In this document: positions 42,929-52,908 of the stretch, one piece after another
Layout of the letters: every line of letters starts with the position of its first letter
Numbering within the stretch: position 1 is the first letter of the stretch
Assembly (NCBI GenBank): GCA_963779225.1
Contig: CAVZWW010000001.1
Coordinates: forward strand, 558,001 to 622,000
Source: CAVPCZ01 sp963779225
GTDB lineage: Bacteria > Bacteroidota > Ignavibacteria > UBA10030 > UBA6906
DNA: 64,000 nt
Direction: 5' to 3'
The notes under the pieces: model-generated
Told to the model about the DNA's origin: nothing
Databases searched by the model: none
Seen by the model: the letters and a program-made list of their open reading frames with translations, nothing else
Position numbers and translations under genes: made by a program

Positions 42929-44158
42929 ATGCGCGTTCCTGTGCTGGTTATCATCATGTATATCTTCGTTGTATCACAGAGTATTGCCTGTACATCGGCG
43001 GTCATCTCCGGCAAAGCGACAAAGGACGGGCGTCCTTTGCTCTGGAAGCAGCGCGACACAGGTACCCTGGAAAACAAGCTGGTGTCTTCCCGCGGAGAGC
43101 GGTACCGGTTTCTTGGTGTTCATGATCTGACCGATTCCGCGAACGCAGAGTGTTTCATGGGGAGCAATGAAGTCGGGTTCAGCATCATCAACACCGCCTC
43201 GTACAACCTCTCGTATGAAAAGTATCAGGGGAAGATGGACGAAGAAGGTGTGCTGATGAAGCAGGCCCTGGGGACGTGCAGGACCCTGGCGGATTTTGAG
43301 CAATTGCTGATTGATACACGTGGCAAACGGGGCGTCGAAGCGAACTTCGGTGTGATTGACGCGGCAGGGGGGGCGGCATATTACGAAACGGACCCGTACG
43401 CGTTCAAGAAGTTTGATGCCAATGATCCTGTTGCCGCCCCGCGCGGATATCTGCTGCGCACGAATTTCTCCGCATCCGGAGCTCCTGAACACGGCCAGGG
43501 ATATATCCGTTTTCAGACCGCAACCGATCTCTTCCAGTGGGCATATCTCGGAGAGGGATTGTCCGTGGATTTTCTCCTGCTCGAGGGAACAGTCTGTTTC
43601 ACGCACTCGCTTGTCGGGACCAATCTGGCGAAGGACAATCTTCCGGAGTCGGAGGACGTTCGCACAATGGTGAATTTTGCCGATTTCATCCCGCGGTATT
43701 CGACGTCCGCGTCTATGGTTATTCAGGGAGTGAAGCCTGATGAGGATGTTGCGCTAACCACGTTATGGATCGTTCTCGGCTCACCGCTGACGACGCCTGT
43801 CGTTCCGGTGTGGGTGAAGTACGCGGAAGCGGTCCCCTCAATCTGGATTGCCAGGGGAGCCGAGCCGGCGCAGGTCAACGATGTGTCCCTCAAGATCAAA
43901 GCGCGTTGCTTTCCCCTGAAAACCTCTGAAGGAAAGTACTACCTCGACCTGGCGAAGGTGCTGAACAGGCAGGGAACGGGAACGGTCCAGCAGCTGCGCG
44001 ACACGGACGAGAAGATCCTCGGGCTCGGCCATCAGGCGGTCGAATCCTTCCGCAAGAAGATGCCGTCCGTGTCTGATGTGCGGGTGCTGTATGCGGGCGT
44101 GGAGAAACTGGTGGTGGCCTATTTCAGCCGGTTCGGATATCCGGTGGTACATCCATAG
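42929..44158 (+). CDS. Secreted Ntn hydrolase, C45/acyltransferase-like
   Basis: 409 aa. The signal peptide ends in QSIA and cleavage would expose Cys21 (CTSAVISGKATKDGRPLLWKQRDT), the nucleophile expected of N-terminal-nucleophile hydrolases of the C45/penicillin-acylase-like group. Further family-like segments are FMGSNEVGFSIINTAS and FGVIDAAGGAAYYETDPY. Start chosen at ATG 42929 after GGAG; the longer ORF from 42665 overlaps the M14 gene. It would cleave amide bonds of small N-acyl compounds in the periplasm or outside. It converges with the next M14 gene across 50 bp. Confidence 0.8.
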   Translation: MRVPVLVIIMYIFVVSQSIACTSAVISGKATKDGRPLLWKQRDTGTLENKLVSSRGERYRFLGVHDLTDSANAECFMGSNEVGFSIINTASYNLSYEKYQGKMDEEGVLMKQALGTCRTLADFEQLLIDTRGKRGVEANFGVIDAAGGAAYYETDPYAFKKFDANDPVAAPRGYLLRTNFSASGAPEHGQGYIRFQTATDLFQWAYLGEGLSVDFLLLEGTVCFTHSLVGTNLAKDNLPESEDVRTMVNFADFIPRYSTSASMVIQGVKPDEDVALTTLWIVLGSPLTTPVVPVWVKYAEAVPSIWIARGAEPAQVNDVSLKIKARCFPLKTSEGKYYLDLAKVLNRQGTGTVQQLRDTDEKILGLGHQAVESFRKKMPSVSDVRVLYAGVEKLVVAYFSRFGYPVVHP

Positions 44159-44208
44159 CCGGCCGGCGGGCGGGCATGTGATCCTGCGTGAGGTCGCCGA
44201 AGCGCGGA

Positions 44209-46842
44209 TTATTCCCGTTCAGCACCGCTGGCGGGCGGACGTATGATCTGGCCGAAAAAGACCGCGTTGAGAAGGATTTTTTCCGAGCCGAGCCAGAATC
44301 CCCTGAAGGAAGGGTTGTCGGTGATTTGTACGACGCGTCCGGAGCCGAGCCCGCTTACCACCACAGCCGCACTGTTCCCCAGGGCCTTCTGATGCTCCTT
44401 TGCCATGTACCCGCTGACTAGCAGTGAGCCGGTGTATACCACCGGTGTCGCATAGGGATCGCGGGAAGGTTCCAGCGCAAGTGTGTTCACACGGCAGAGG
44501 TGAAGCCGGTCACCCTCAATACCGTAGCAGATCGGATGTGTTGAATCGAAGGATGCCTCCACAATGGCCCCGTTGATCTGCTGCGCGGCTTCTGCGTCTC
44601 TTCTGCTTTCGAAGGGGCGCCGGGCAACGCCGCTATCCATGCGCGCCTCCGCGGCCGGCCGGAATCGCAACGTGGCGAGATTCTTCCGGGCAAGCCACTC
44701 ACCCGCGTTCTCCAGGCTCACAACCGTCCCGCCTTTCTCCAGCCAGATCCGTATGGCGGCCACTCCGGAAGAATCCACCTGTGTGTAGTTGCCGCCGGGC
44801 ATGATAATCACCGAATATCTGTCGAGGGCTGTCCGGTTCAATTGTGCCGGCTCGACCAGTGTCACCGTCATACCGATGCGCTGATCCAGCAGGTGCCACA
44901 CCTCGCCGGCATCGTTGCTCCGTACACCGGGCCCTGCTACCAGAAGGACGCGGGGTAGCGCAACGGGCCGCATCGCATCACTTCCGAGATCAACTCCCTC
45001 CTCGGCCTGACCTGTGCCGAGGCCGTACGTCATGATACCTTCGGCGCGGATTGCACGCTCGACAATTGTGCGAATGGTATCACTCTTCTGCGGCTGGATG
45101 CCGAGGGGAATGATGATGGTGCCGAAACCGAAGCGGACCGGCGCCGGGATTCCCTCGACCTTCGCCAAAAACCCCCGTGAAGCGCTCCGCGCGCGAACAC
45201 CTGCAGCAAGAAGTTGGTGCAGGAGGCGTGGTGCGTTCTGCTGTGACCAGGGGAATGCATACGCAACCGGATCCGCGGGCCCCCGGTAGAATCCCGTTGC
45301 CGGAAGTTGGCGGGACACCTCCTTGCCGCGGATCTCTGCCGGGATGGCGTTCAGTCCGGCATAGGGAACACCGTATGCAAGGGGGAGGGTCCATGAGGAA
45401 ATGTCGTAGAATACACTGTCTGTGAATTGCGTGCGTTTCTCGAACAATGACGTCAGGAGTCGATACTGCGGCTGGACCGCGTCGAGAACAAAAGCCGAAC
45501 CGGGGAGATAGCGTGTCCCGGCGGCGTCATACGGTAGGGCGAGTTCATGGACGATGATGTGATGCCTGCGGAGGAGGTCAACCAGGAGGCGGCCGCGCAC
45601 CGGGTCAACGGCAGAGCCGAAGACATATCCGCGGATGGAGGCGCGCGACGCTTCATGGACGGCCTCCCGGAAAAACTCCTGCTGGTAGGTAAGGAAATCG
45701 ATACGATGCCCGGACACCGCATCCAGCGCTGTCAGCGCGGACGTCACGTGATTACGGATTGCATCGGGGAATTCGAGCACACCATCCGTCTGTTCCTGTC
45801 GATGTCCTCTGACGCTGGCCTGTTCAAAGAGGATGCCGACCGAACCGGTGACATCGGTGTAGGAAGATCCTTTGCCTATGAAAAAGTCGTCGAAAATTTC
45901 CCTGGAAAAATACAGCGATCCGATTCTGTCCAGTGCCGCCGCAAAATACCGGCTCAGGAGAGCGGTGAGCTTCTGGTTGCCAGCGGTGATCTGAGGGTGG
46001 ATGGCAGAGGGTTTCCCCGGCTGGAAGAAGTAGGTTGAGTTGGTCCCCATTTCATGGAAGTCGAGCAGGAGGTTGGGCATCCAGCGGTAATACTGCTCAA
46101 GCCGGGCGCGGGATTCCGGATGCACCAGCGGAAAATAGTCTCTGTTGAGATCAAACCAGTAATGATTGGTACGGCCGGAGGGCCAGGGTTCCTGATGCTC
46201 CCGCGTGGCCGGGTCAGCCACCGGTTGTGCCCCCCGGTTGCCGTTCACCCAGGTGACGAACCGGTCGTAGCCGTCCGGATTGATGCACGGGTCGATCAGG
46301 ATGACGGTGTTCCGGAGTTGTTCTTCTATGGCCGGCCCCTGGGCTGCTGCAAGGAAGTACGCCACCAGAGGGGTGGCATTTGCCCCGCTTGCTTCGTTGC
46401 CATGGACGCTGAATCCCATCCAGAGAACAGCTGGCAGCACAGCGGGATCGGTCTTCTGTCCTGCCGCGGGGTTACCGAGGGCGAGATGTTGAGTCCGGAT
46501 CTTCTCGAGCTGTAGGTGATTATCCGGATGCGTGACGGTCAGGAGTACCAGCGCACGCTGCTCATAAGTCCGTCCGTATTCCTGCAACGTCAAACGGTCG
46601 GACGCAGCATCCAGCGCCTTCAGATATTCCAGCAACTGATCATGCCGGATGTGCCAGTCGCCCACCGGGAAACCAAAAAACGATTCCGGCGTCGGAATCA
46701 CAGGATCATATTGTATCCCCGCGGGCAGACCCCGGGGGGGCAGCTCTTGAGGAATCGACCCCGGAGGCTGATTCTGAGCGGAAACAGGGTATGCGGCGAT
46801 CAGAAGAGCCGGAATCAGAAACAGAAGGCGAGATGCGTGCAT
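44209..46842 (-). CDS. Large secreted M14-family carboxypeptidase
   Basis: 877 aa with signal peptide (ending PVSAQ). M14 features: GFSVHGNEASG (His147, Glu150), INPDGYDRF, HYWFDLNRDYF, LLDFHEMGTNSTYFF (third zinc ligand) and ILFEQASVRG (catalytic-type Glu). Residues beyond about 430 form a long extra domain that includes a glutamine-amidotransferase-like segment (VIIMPGGNYTQ...LEKGGTVVSLENAGEW). This architecture is common in secreted peptidases of Bacteroidota. ATG 46842 opens the signal peptide; a longer in-frame start at 46899 would overlap the next gene. Confidence 0.88.
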   Translation of the reverse strand: MHASRLLFLIPALLIAAYPVSAQNQPPGSIPQELPPRGLPAGIQYDPVIPTPESFFGFPVGDWHIRHDQLLEYLKALDAASDRLTLQEYGRTYEQRALVLLTVTHPDNHLQLEKIRTQHLALGNPAAGQKTDPAVLPAVLWMGFSVHGNEASGANATPLVAYFLAAAQGPAIEEQLRNTVILIDPCINPDGYDRFVTWVNGNRGAQPVADPATREHQEPWPSGRTNHYWFDLNRDYFPLVHPESRARLEQYYRWMPNLLLDFHEMGTNSTYFFQPGKPSAIHPQITAGNQKLTALLSRYFAAALDRIGSLYFSREIFDDFFIGKGSSYTDVTGSVGILFEQASVRGHRQEQTDGVLEFPDAIRNHVTSALTALDAVSGHRIDFLTYQQEFFREAVHEASRASIRGYVFGSAVDPVRGRLLVDLLRRHHIIVHELALPYDAAGTRYLPGSAFVLDAVQPQYRLLTSLFEKRTQFTDSVFYDISSWTLPLAYGVPYAGLNAIPAEIRGKEVSRQLPATGFYRGPADPVAYAFPWSQQNAPRLLHQLLAAGVRARSASRGFLAKVEGIPAPVRFGFGTIIIPLGIQPQKSDTIRTIVERAIRAEGIMTYGLGTGQAEEGVDLGSDAMRPVALPRVLLVAGPGVRSNDAGEVWHLLDQRIGMTVTLVEPAQLNRTALDRYSVIIMPGGNYTQVDSSGVAAIRIWLEKGGTVVSLENAGEWLARKNLATLRFRPAAEARMDSGVARRPFESRRDAEAAQQINGAIVEASFDSTHPICYGIEGDRLHLCRVNTLALEPSRDPYATPVVYTGSLLVSGYMAKEHQKALGNSAAVVVSGLGSGRVVQITDNPSFRGFWLGSEKILLNAVFFGQIIRPPASGAERE

Positions 46843-46895
46843 GGTGGGGAGACCCGGGTCAGTGTGTGGTCGGTTGGATCCGCTAAGGAGTTCCG

Positions 46896-48194
46896 TCATC
46901 TGGCGAGCAGCAACGGGTGTGTGACGATCCGGCCGTCTGCCGCGAGGCGGCAGTAATAGACGCCGCTGGGTTGTCTCTCCGCGTGCCAGACGACCTCATG
47001 TATCCCGGGTGATTGAAGGCCCGAAACCAGCACTGCTACCTCCTGGCCGAGGAGATTATAGATCGTGATGTGTGTTGAGGTAGTGCGGTCGAGTTCAAAA
47101 CGAATCGTCGTTGCGGGATTAAACGGATTTGGATAGTTCTGGAACAGCCGGAAATGGAAGTCCTGTGCAGGTTGAACCGTGGTAGGAGTTTCGGGGAATG
47201 TGAGACCGACGGCGGTGGCCAGAATTCCCCAATGCTCTTTGGTGTCCCGCAGTCCAAGATACTTCTGTTCGAGGTGCAGGAAGCGTCCATTGGCGCTCGT
47301 TGCGGAGATTCCGCATGGAGAGGAGCTGCCATTGATGAGCCGTCCCTGAGTGCTGGTTGTCGCGATCAGGCGTGTCCAGTCGGTATCCACATGGGCAACC
47401 TTGAATTTCAGCGATGGATCTACGAGAAGGAGATTGTCACGCAGCGCGAGGAGATCGTCGCCGCCGGGCGGCGGTGCTTTTTGCGTACCGTTGCTCATGA
47501 TGATGTCGGGGTCCCCCTGCAGCTGCGCAAAGCCGTGAGGCTGGAGGAAGACACAGCTGTCGATGCACGTCAAAGCGGCCTCGGTAGATTTCTGGAACGT
47601 ACCGTCCACGACGTGTGCCTGATCGGATTGTCGATACGGGTCATTGCTGGTGCCGCAAGCGGTAGTTGTGCCGCTGCACGGGGACGGGAGGGCGTTGTTG
47701 CACCGGTGGGTGCCGCTGAGAAAAAAGGCCCGGGCTTGCACGGTGAAAAAGACATACCATCCCTGATATCCGGTCTTTGAGTCGTAAAGCGGATGCGGGA
47801 CCTGTATGATCAGCCGTGGCCTGACGGGAGAGACGGCAAAGACATATGTGCCCCAGTGGTTGCCGGAAGATGGGCTCTTTTCCAGGACGTAGTATTTTCG
47901 TTCAATCAGTGTGGAGGTGTCGGTGTAGTCCAGAAGGAGATAGCCGAGGGGGGGGGCCTGTGCCGCTGCCAGTGAAATGTCCCCCTGCAGGATTGTCTCC
48001 ACCATGGTTCGCCACTGGGATTGCTGGGTTGTTCCGGGTGGTTGATACTGTCCGGTTCCGGACCCCGCGGGTATGGCGGCGATGAGGCTGTCCACATGTG
48101 AGGTGAGGTCCCCGCGAACGGTGGTCTGCGCATTTGTCGCAGAGGCGCAGAGGAGGATAGTGAGGAGGAGGCGATAGGTCATTGTGAGATTCAT
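46896..48194 (-). CDS. Secreted T9SS protein with His/Asp metal-site-like motifs, unknown function
   Basis: 432 aa; signal peptide ending TNAQ. The central region has VPHPLYDSKTG (His134, Asp138), LSGTHRCNN (His163), SDQAH (Asp191, His194) and LQPHGFAQ (His220), spaced like ligands of a hydrolase metal site; several Cys pairs suggest disulfides. I recall similar exported proteins but cannot name a characterised family. The C-terminus is a T9SS type A domain (NYPNPFNPATTIRFEL...SGVYYCRL). ATG 48194 follows GGAG; ATG 48182 is an alternative. It is divergent from the module B operon. Confidence 0.65.
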   Translation of the reverse strand: MNLTMTYRLLLTILLCASATNAQTTVRGDLTSHVDSLIAAIPAGSGTGQYQPPGTTQQSQWRTMVETILQGDISLAAAQAPPLGYLLLDYTDTSTLIERKYYVLEKSPSSGNHWGTYVFAVSPVRPRLIIQVPHPLYDSKTGYQGWYVFFTVQARAFFLSGTHRCNNALPSPCSGTTTACGTSNDPYRQSDQAHVVDGTFQKSTEAALTCIDSCVFLQPHGFAQLQGDPDIIMSNGTQKAPPPGGDDLLALRDNLLLVDPSLKFKVAHVDTDWTRLIATTSTQGRLINGSSSPCGISATSANGRFLHLEQKYLGLRDTKEHWGILATAVGLTFPETPTTVQPAQDFHFRLFQNYPNPFNPATTIRFELDRTTSTHITIYNLLGQEVAVLVSGLQSPGIHEVVWHAERQPSGVYYCRLAADGRIVTHPLLLAR

Positions 48195-48234
48195 GATACG
48201 ATCTCCGGCTGCGAATATCAAATCAGGTTCAGAA

Positions 48235-48354
48235 CTCAGGCTGAGCCACAGGCTGAGCCTCAGGGTGAGGCACACGTGCATCACGTGCATTTTGTCTCAC
48301 GTTGAGTTTCTATGTGGGAAAACTGCACATTAAAGTGTGCGGAATCTGCACATT
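48235..48354. repeat. Cluster of short palindromes and direct repeats in a divergent intergenic region
   Basis: Within the 349-bp gap 48195-48543: overlapping small palindromes CTCAG-G-CTGAG (48235-48245), AGGCT-G-AGCCT (48250-48260) and CTGAG-C-CTCAG (48253-48263); a tandem 9-bp repeat CACGTGCAT (48273-48281 and 48282-48290); and a direct repeat CTGCACATT (48323-48331, 48346-48354), the first copy of which is part of the inverted repeat GCACA-N6-TGTGC (48325-48340). They could bind a regulator of the two flanking secreted-protein genes. No clear promoter could be assigned in the remaining sequence. Confidence 0.5.
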
Positions 48355-48543
48355 GTCCGATCTCCGATGGCAAAAATGGATGAAAAAGTGTATTATCCAT
48401 ATGGTACACTGTTTGAATCTTGTTATGTCGCGATTTTCCTCACCCGGCAACTGCAGAGCCGGGAAACACTCCCATCATGGATCTTTGCGCATCTCCCGTA
48501 GATGTCGCCGGCTTATTTCTCACCAACCTTCAAGGAGCCAAAC

Positions 48544-50106
48544 ATGAGGACCCTTGTTTTTGCATTGCTTTTCCTGGCGTATTGCGCATCTGGTGTGGCG
48601 CAGGACGTTTCTGTGGTGCAGGATAATTTGGGGAACAGTGCCCCAGTCTACTATTTCCATCAACGGAAGGTGGCCCGGACACCCGGTGGACTTCTACTGG
48701 CGACCTGGACTGACAAGAATGCCACGGGAGGGCAGGTGGTGTATGCAACATATGATGATGCATTCCAGTCCTGGTCACCTGCAACAGCGATGTCCAATGC
48801 AGCGGATCGTGCCCTCCAATCAGCGCTGGCGGCCGACGAATCGGGCAACATCCACGCTGTCTGGATTCAACGAGCCGCATCCAGTGCCCGATACCAGGTG
48901 TTCTATGCGAAATTCAACGGCATCAGCTGGAATACACCTGTCAAGATCTCGGTGACAGACGCTGAACCGGCGGAAGAAGCGACGATCGAGGTGGATTCCC
49001 GTGGCTACATCTGGGTGGCCTATAACAACGACGGTGCGGGAAACGGGAACGAGTTTGTCCTGGCCGTAAAGAGTACGGATGGCGGCACAAGCTGGAGTAC
49101 TGTTCCTGACACTCTTTGCAGAGTCGGGACACTGGGATCCTCCATTGAAGTGGGTCGTGTAACACTCGCGTCCGGACCAGACGGGCGCATGGTGGCCGTC
49201 TGGGACAACAGCCTCACGGGCACAAATACACGGCGGGAGGTTTTTGTGAATCAATACGATGGTGCGTCGTGGGATGGGGAAGTCCTGATCTCCGACACGA
49301 CCATTGTCGACCGGGATGCCAACCAGTACACATCGGTTGCTGTCGACAGGCAGAGCAATATCTATGTCTTCCATACGCAACGGGTCATCGCTGCTGTCGA
49401 CCAGCGCCTGCGCAAAGTCTTGATGCACAAGAAAGCCTGGGGAGAGGCATGGACGCTTCCGCATGAAGCGGAGATTGAGACGGATACGGTCAACTTCCTG
49501 TCTGTCTCCGCCGTGGCGGATACAGATAACGTTATTCATCTTGTGTACCGGCGCGACATTAAGGCTGACACAAACTCGATTGACGAGATAGCGTATACGT
49601 TTTCGAAAGATGGGGGGAGCACGTGGTCACCGCGCCTCGTCCTCAGCCGTCCCCAGCACGATGCCGGGTATGTGTCCATGGGCAATCGTGTCCGGAAGCA
49701 GTACGGCGTGGACGTACTCTGGCGTGAATCTCGCGACATCCTCAAGCCAGACCAGGATACGACGGCCGTGGTCTACGCCAACATTCCCTATTCGATGATC
49801 ACCGCGGTTGAAAACGAGCGGGTCCCGGTGCAGTTCGAGACCCTCGCCAACTACCCGAACCCGTTTAACCCGTCGACCATGGTGACTTTCGACGTTGCCC
49901 GCCGGGGTGCCGTAAGTCTTGTCGTGTACGACGTTCTCGGCCGCGAAGTGCGGACTCTGGTGAATGACGTTCTGGAGTCGGGCCTGCACGAGATTCGATG
50001 GGATGGCCGGAGCAATGGTTCACTTCCCGCCACCAGCGGTGTGTACATCGCACGTCTCAGCACGGTTGCGGGTTCAAGAACCATCAGCATGCTGCTTCTG
50101 AAGTGA
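48544..50106 (+). CDS. Secreted T9SS protein with sialidase-like beta-propeller (module B)
   Basis: 520 aa; signal peptide ending GVAQ. Repeated Asp-box-like segments (STDGGTSWSTV, SKDGGSTWSPR) and repeated strands such as SALAADESGNIHAVWIQ and VAVDRQSNIYVFHTQ indicate a sialidase/BNR-type beta-propeller. It ends in a T9SS type A domain (NYPNPFNPSTMVTFDV...SGVYIARL). AAGGAG stands 5' of ATG 48544. It is the first gene of module B, in the same place as the CBM9-like protein in module A. Sialidase catalytic residues were not identified, so a binding role is equally possible. Confidence 0.78.
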   Translation: MRTLVFALLFLAYCASGVAQDVSVVQDNLGNSAPVYYFHQRKVARTPGGLLLATWTDKNATGGQVVYATYDDAFQSWSPATAMSNAADRALQSALAADESGNIHAVWIQRAASSARYQVFYAKFNGISWNTPVKISVTDAEPAEEATIEVDSRGYIWVAYNNDGAGNGNEFVLAVKSTDGGTSWSTVPDTLCRVGTLGSSIEVGRVTLASGPDGRMVAVWDNSLTGTNTRREVFVNQYDGASWDGEVLISDTTIVDRDANQYTSVAVDRQSNIYVFHTQRVIAAVDQRLRKVLMHKKAWGEAWTLPHEAEIETDTVNFLSVSAVADTDNVIHLVYRRDIKADTNSIDEIAYTFSKDGGSTWSPRLVLSRPQHDAGYVSMGNRVRKQYGVDVLWRESRDILKPDQDTTAVVYANIPYSMITAVENERVPVQFETLANYPNPFNPSTMVTFDVARRGAVSLVVYDVLGREVRTLVNDVLESGLHEIRWDGRSNGSLPATSGVYIARLSTVAGSRTISMLLLK

Positions 50107-50115
50107 CGCTTCCGG

Positions 50116-50139
50116 ACGGCGGGCTCAACGGCCCGCCGT
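50116..50139 (+). terminator. Intercistronic hairpin in module B
   Basis: ACGGCGGGC (50116-50124) and GCCCGCCGT (50131-50139) form a perfect 9-bp stem with a 6-nt loop, followed by TCCCTATTTCT. The T content is weak. It lies before the TonB receptor gene, the same relative position as the hairpin at 4320-4369 in module A. Confidence 0.6.
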
Positions 50140-50169
50140 TCCCTATTTCTCATCTGAGGACATTCAGCC

Positions 50170-52908
50170 GTGAGAACTTCGTTCTACTCCCTGCTGTTCC
50201 TTTCCGTCATTCTGCCGGGCACCCTTTTCGCCGGCGAGACGGGCAAGTTGAGTGGCATCGTGCGGGACAGGGATTCAAAGGAGCCCCTGATCGGGGCCAA
50301 CATTCTGGTGATGGGGACCAGCCTCGGTGCCACCAGCGACGTCAACGGCTTTTACTTTGTGAACCGTGTTCCCCCCGGCATCTATCGTGTACAGGTGAGC
50401 CTCATCGGTTACGGGACGATGATCTTCAATGATGTCCGGCTTATGGTGGATCTCACCACGGAACTGAACGCCCTCCTTACCACGAGTGCCGTGGAGATGG
50501 GGACCGTGGAAGTGACGGCTCAGCGGCCGGTGGTGCAAAGGGATCTGACCGCCACCCGGGCGGTTGTAGAAGGGGAGACGATCGTCAAAGATCTGCGCTT
50601 CCAGGATGTCGGAGAAATTCTCCGTTTGCAGGCGGGCGTCACTCGCGGGACAGACGGTGTTCTCCATGTTCGCGGCGGACGCAGCGGCGGCACGGTGTAC
50701 CAGATCGACGGCGTACCCGTGCAGAACCCCCTCTTCCGCTCCACGGCGGGGGAGATTGAAGTCCAGAATGTGCAGGAGCTGCAGGCATTGCTCGGGACGT
50801 TCGATGCCGAGTATGGCAACGCCGCCGATGGTATTGTGACGATCTATACAAAAGACGGAGGCGACCGGTACCGCGGGCGATTCGCGTATGAATCGCCCCG
50901 CCTGAATTCCTCGCCGTACCAGAAGCCGGACTGGAACCTCGACCGGGCTGATGTCCAGGCGCTGAGTCCCGAGCAGCAACGGTCGTACCTCGATGAAGTC
51001 CGCAAACCGGACGGTTCCTCGGCGTACGAATACGTGAGCGTTCTCGATGACAAGTACGCGCGCGATCTGATGCCTGTGAAGGTCCTCGGGAGCTGGAGCG
51101 CCAATTTGTCCGGGCCGGTTCCCTTCCTCGATCCTTTGAAGTTCTATCTCACGGGAAGGTTGCGACAGGAGAACAACAGCCTGCCCTACGGCTACGCATT
51201 GCTGCGCTCCACAACGCTCAAGCTCACCTACCCTCTGAGTCAGGGTCTCACCCTGCGCGGATCTCTGGATCTGTCCAAGGGGTACAGGCAGACGTACGAT
51301 CACGCCTATAAATACTGGCGATGGTGGGACACCGGTCTGGATCCCGCCGGGCGGACGGGATCGTATCCGATTATCACCGATCTGAACAACAGGGAGACGT
51401 TCTCCCTCCGCCATGTGCTTTCGCCTAAGACCTTTTACGATGTTTCCCTCTCGCGCCTCTACGATTACAGTGACGAAGTGGTTCCAGACCGTACGGTGAC
51501 ATACGAAACGCAGACAGGGGATCTATTGTCCAGCGACTATGTTCGCCGGCAATGGGTCGGCGGGAATGACTCCGGTTTCCGTTACGGCGATGTTCGCTAC
51601 TGGACACGGTCCGAAGCAACGCAATACCTTGCAAAGGGGAATCTGGAAAGCCAGATCCATCCCAGCCACCAGATCCGTACGGGCTTTGAGATAACCGCAA
51701 ACGAGGTCTTCCGCCACCGCATCGGCATGCCGACCATTCCGAACCTTCAGTATTTCACCTACAAACCCATGGGAGCAGCGGTATACCTGCAGGACAAAGT
51801 GGAATACAGCTTCATGATACTCAAAGCGGGGGTGCGCGTCGACTATTTTGATCCGCAGGCCTCGGAGTATCCGGACCCCTCGCAGATCATCAGCGTCACG
51901 ACCGCACCCGGCGGCACGGCTGAATATGTCGCGGCGGCCAAAGTTCCCGTAAAGCCATACGTGCAATTCAGCCCCCGTGTCGGGATTGCACATCCCATTT
52001 CGGACAAAACATCAATCCATTTTGCGTACGGTCACTTCTTCCAGACCCCCACCTTCTATGATCTGTACCGGAATGACGCGCTGGATGATATCCTGGTGGC
52101 GGATGCCCTGATCGGGAATCCGGGACTGAAGCCGGAACGGACGGTGTCGTTTGAAGTGGGTCTCCAGCAGGAACTTTCGGCGGATTGGGGATTGAACATT
52201 ACAGCCTATTCAAAGGATATCACGAACCTTACCTCGAGTTACTACTACTTCTCCGGCCGGGACTATTCGATCTTTATCAACGCGGACTACGGTCGCGTCC
52301 AGGGTATCGACATTACGCTGGACAAGGGGTTCAGCAATTTCTACTCGGGGCGCATCACGTATTCGCTCATGTCCGCCATCGGGAACCAGTCCGATCCTCT
52401 GGGGGGGTATGACTACCGGGAAGAACAGGCCCCGTTACGTCCAAACCGCAACTATCCGCTGGACTTTGACCAGCGGCACAAGATCACGGCCGTGTTGACG
52501 TCACGGACTCCGGAGCGTTTCGGTCCGGAACTGTTTGGCTTCTACCCCTTCGAATACTTTGCGCTGGCTGCGGTATTCACCGCGGGAAGCGGTCTCCCGT
52601 ACACGCCGACTTCCCGTGCTGCGGAAGAAACCGGGATCGTCCCCGAACCCAACAGTGCGCGCAGGCCGTGGGTTTACAATCTTGATCTCAAGCTGTCGCG
52701 TGATATTCCGATCGGCGGGATGCGCCTGACGGGGTATTTTGATGTGACGAATCTGTTTGATGCCATAAACACCAACCTTGTGTGGACCCGCACCGGAGAC
52801 TCATGGGACGAAGGACCCACGTCGGTCCGGACAAAAGACCGTCAGGCCAACCCGGAGAACGTCGGCACACGACGTATCATACGGGTGGGTGTGATAATGG
52901 AATTCTGA
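50170..52908 (+). CDS. TonB-dependent outer-membrane receptor (module B)
   Basis: 912 aa, GTG start. Signal peptide, carboxypeptidase-regulatory-like domain (GKLSGIVRDRDSKEPLIGANI), plug (HVRGGRSGGTVYQIDGVPV, FDAEYGNAADGIVTIYT) and a long beta-barrel ending RIIRVGVIMEF. It is a paralogue of the receptor at 4400-7054 and likewise lacks a SusD partner. The stop overlaps the next start (TGATG). Substrate unknown; no carbohydrate-active enzymes are adjacent here. Confidence 0.9.
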   Translation: MRTSFYSLLFLSVILPGTLFAGETGKLSGIVRDRDSKEPLIGANILVMGTSLGATSDVNGFYFVNRVPPGIYRVQVSLIGYGTMIFNDVRLMVDLTTELNALLTTSAVEMGTVEVTAQRPVVQRDLTATRAVVEGETIVKDLRFQDVGEILRLQAGVTRGTDGVLHVRGGRSGGTVYQIDGVPVQNPLFRSTAGEIEVQNVQELQALLGTFDAEYGNAADGIVTIYTKDGGDRYRGRFAYESPRLNSSPYQKPDWNLDRADVQALSPEQQRSYLDEVRKPDGSSAYEYVSVLDDKYARDLMPVKVLGSWSANLSGPVPFLDPLKFYLTGRLRQENNSLPYGYALLRSTTLKLTYPLSQGLTLRGSLDLSKGYRQTYDHAYKYWRWWDTGLDPAGRTGSYPIITDLNNRETFSLRHVLSPKTFYDVSLSRLYDYSDEVVPDRTVTYETQTGDLLSSDYVRRQWVGGNDSGFRYGDVRYWTRSEATQYLAKGNLESQIHPSHQIRTGFEITANEVFRHRIGMPTIPNLQYFTYKPMGAAVYLQDKVEYSFMILKAGVRVDYFDPQASEYPDPSQIISVTTAPGGTAEYVAAAKVPVKPYVQFSPRVGIAHPISDKTSIHFAYGHFFQTPTFYDLYRNDALDDILVADALIGNPGLKPERTVSFEVGLQQELSADWGLNITAYSKDITNLTSSYYYFSGRDYSIFINADYGRVQGIDITLDKGFSNFYSGRITYSLMSAIGNQSDPLGGYDYREEQAPLRPNRNYPLDFDQRHKITAVLTSRTPERFGPELFGFYPFEYFALAAVFTAGSGLPYTPTSRAAEETGIVPEPNSARRPWVYNLDLKLSRDIPIGGMRLTGYFDVTNLFDAINTNLVWTRTGDSWDEGPTSVRTKDRQANPENVGTRRIIRVGVIMEF

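Noticed and set aside
48302..48547. 81-codon plus-strand ORF in the divergent gap
   Set aside because: TTG start, no ribosome site, Cys/His/Arg-rich random-looking peptide overlapping the real gene start.
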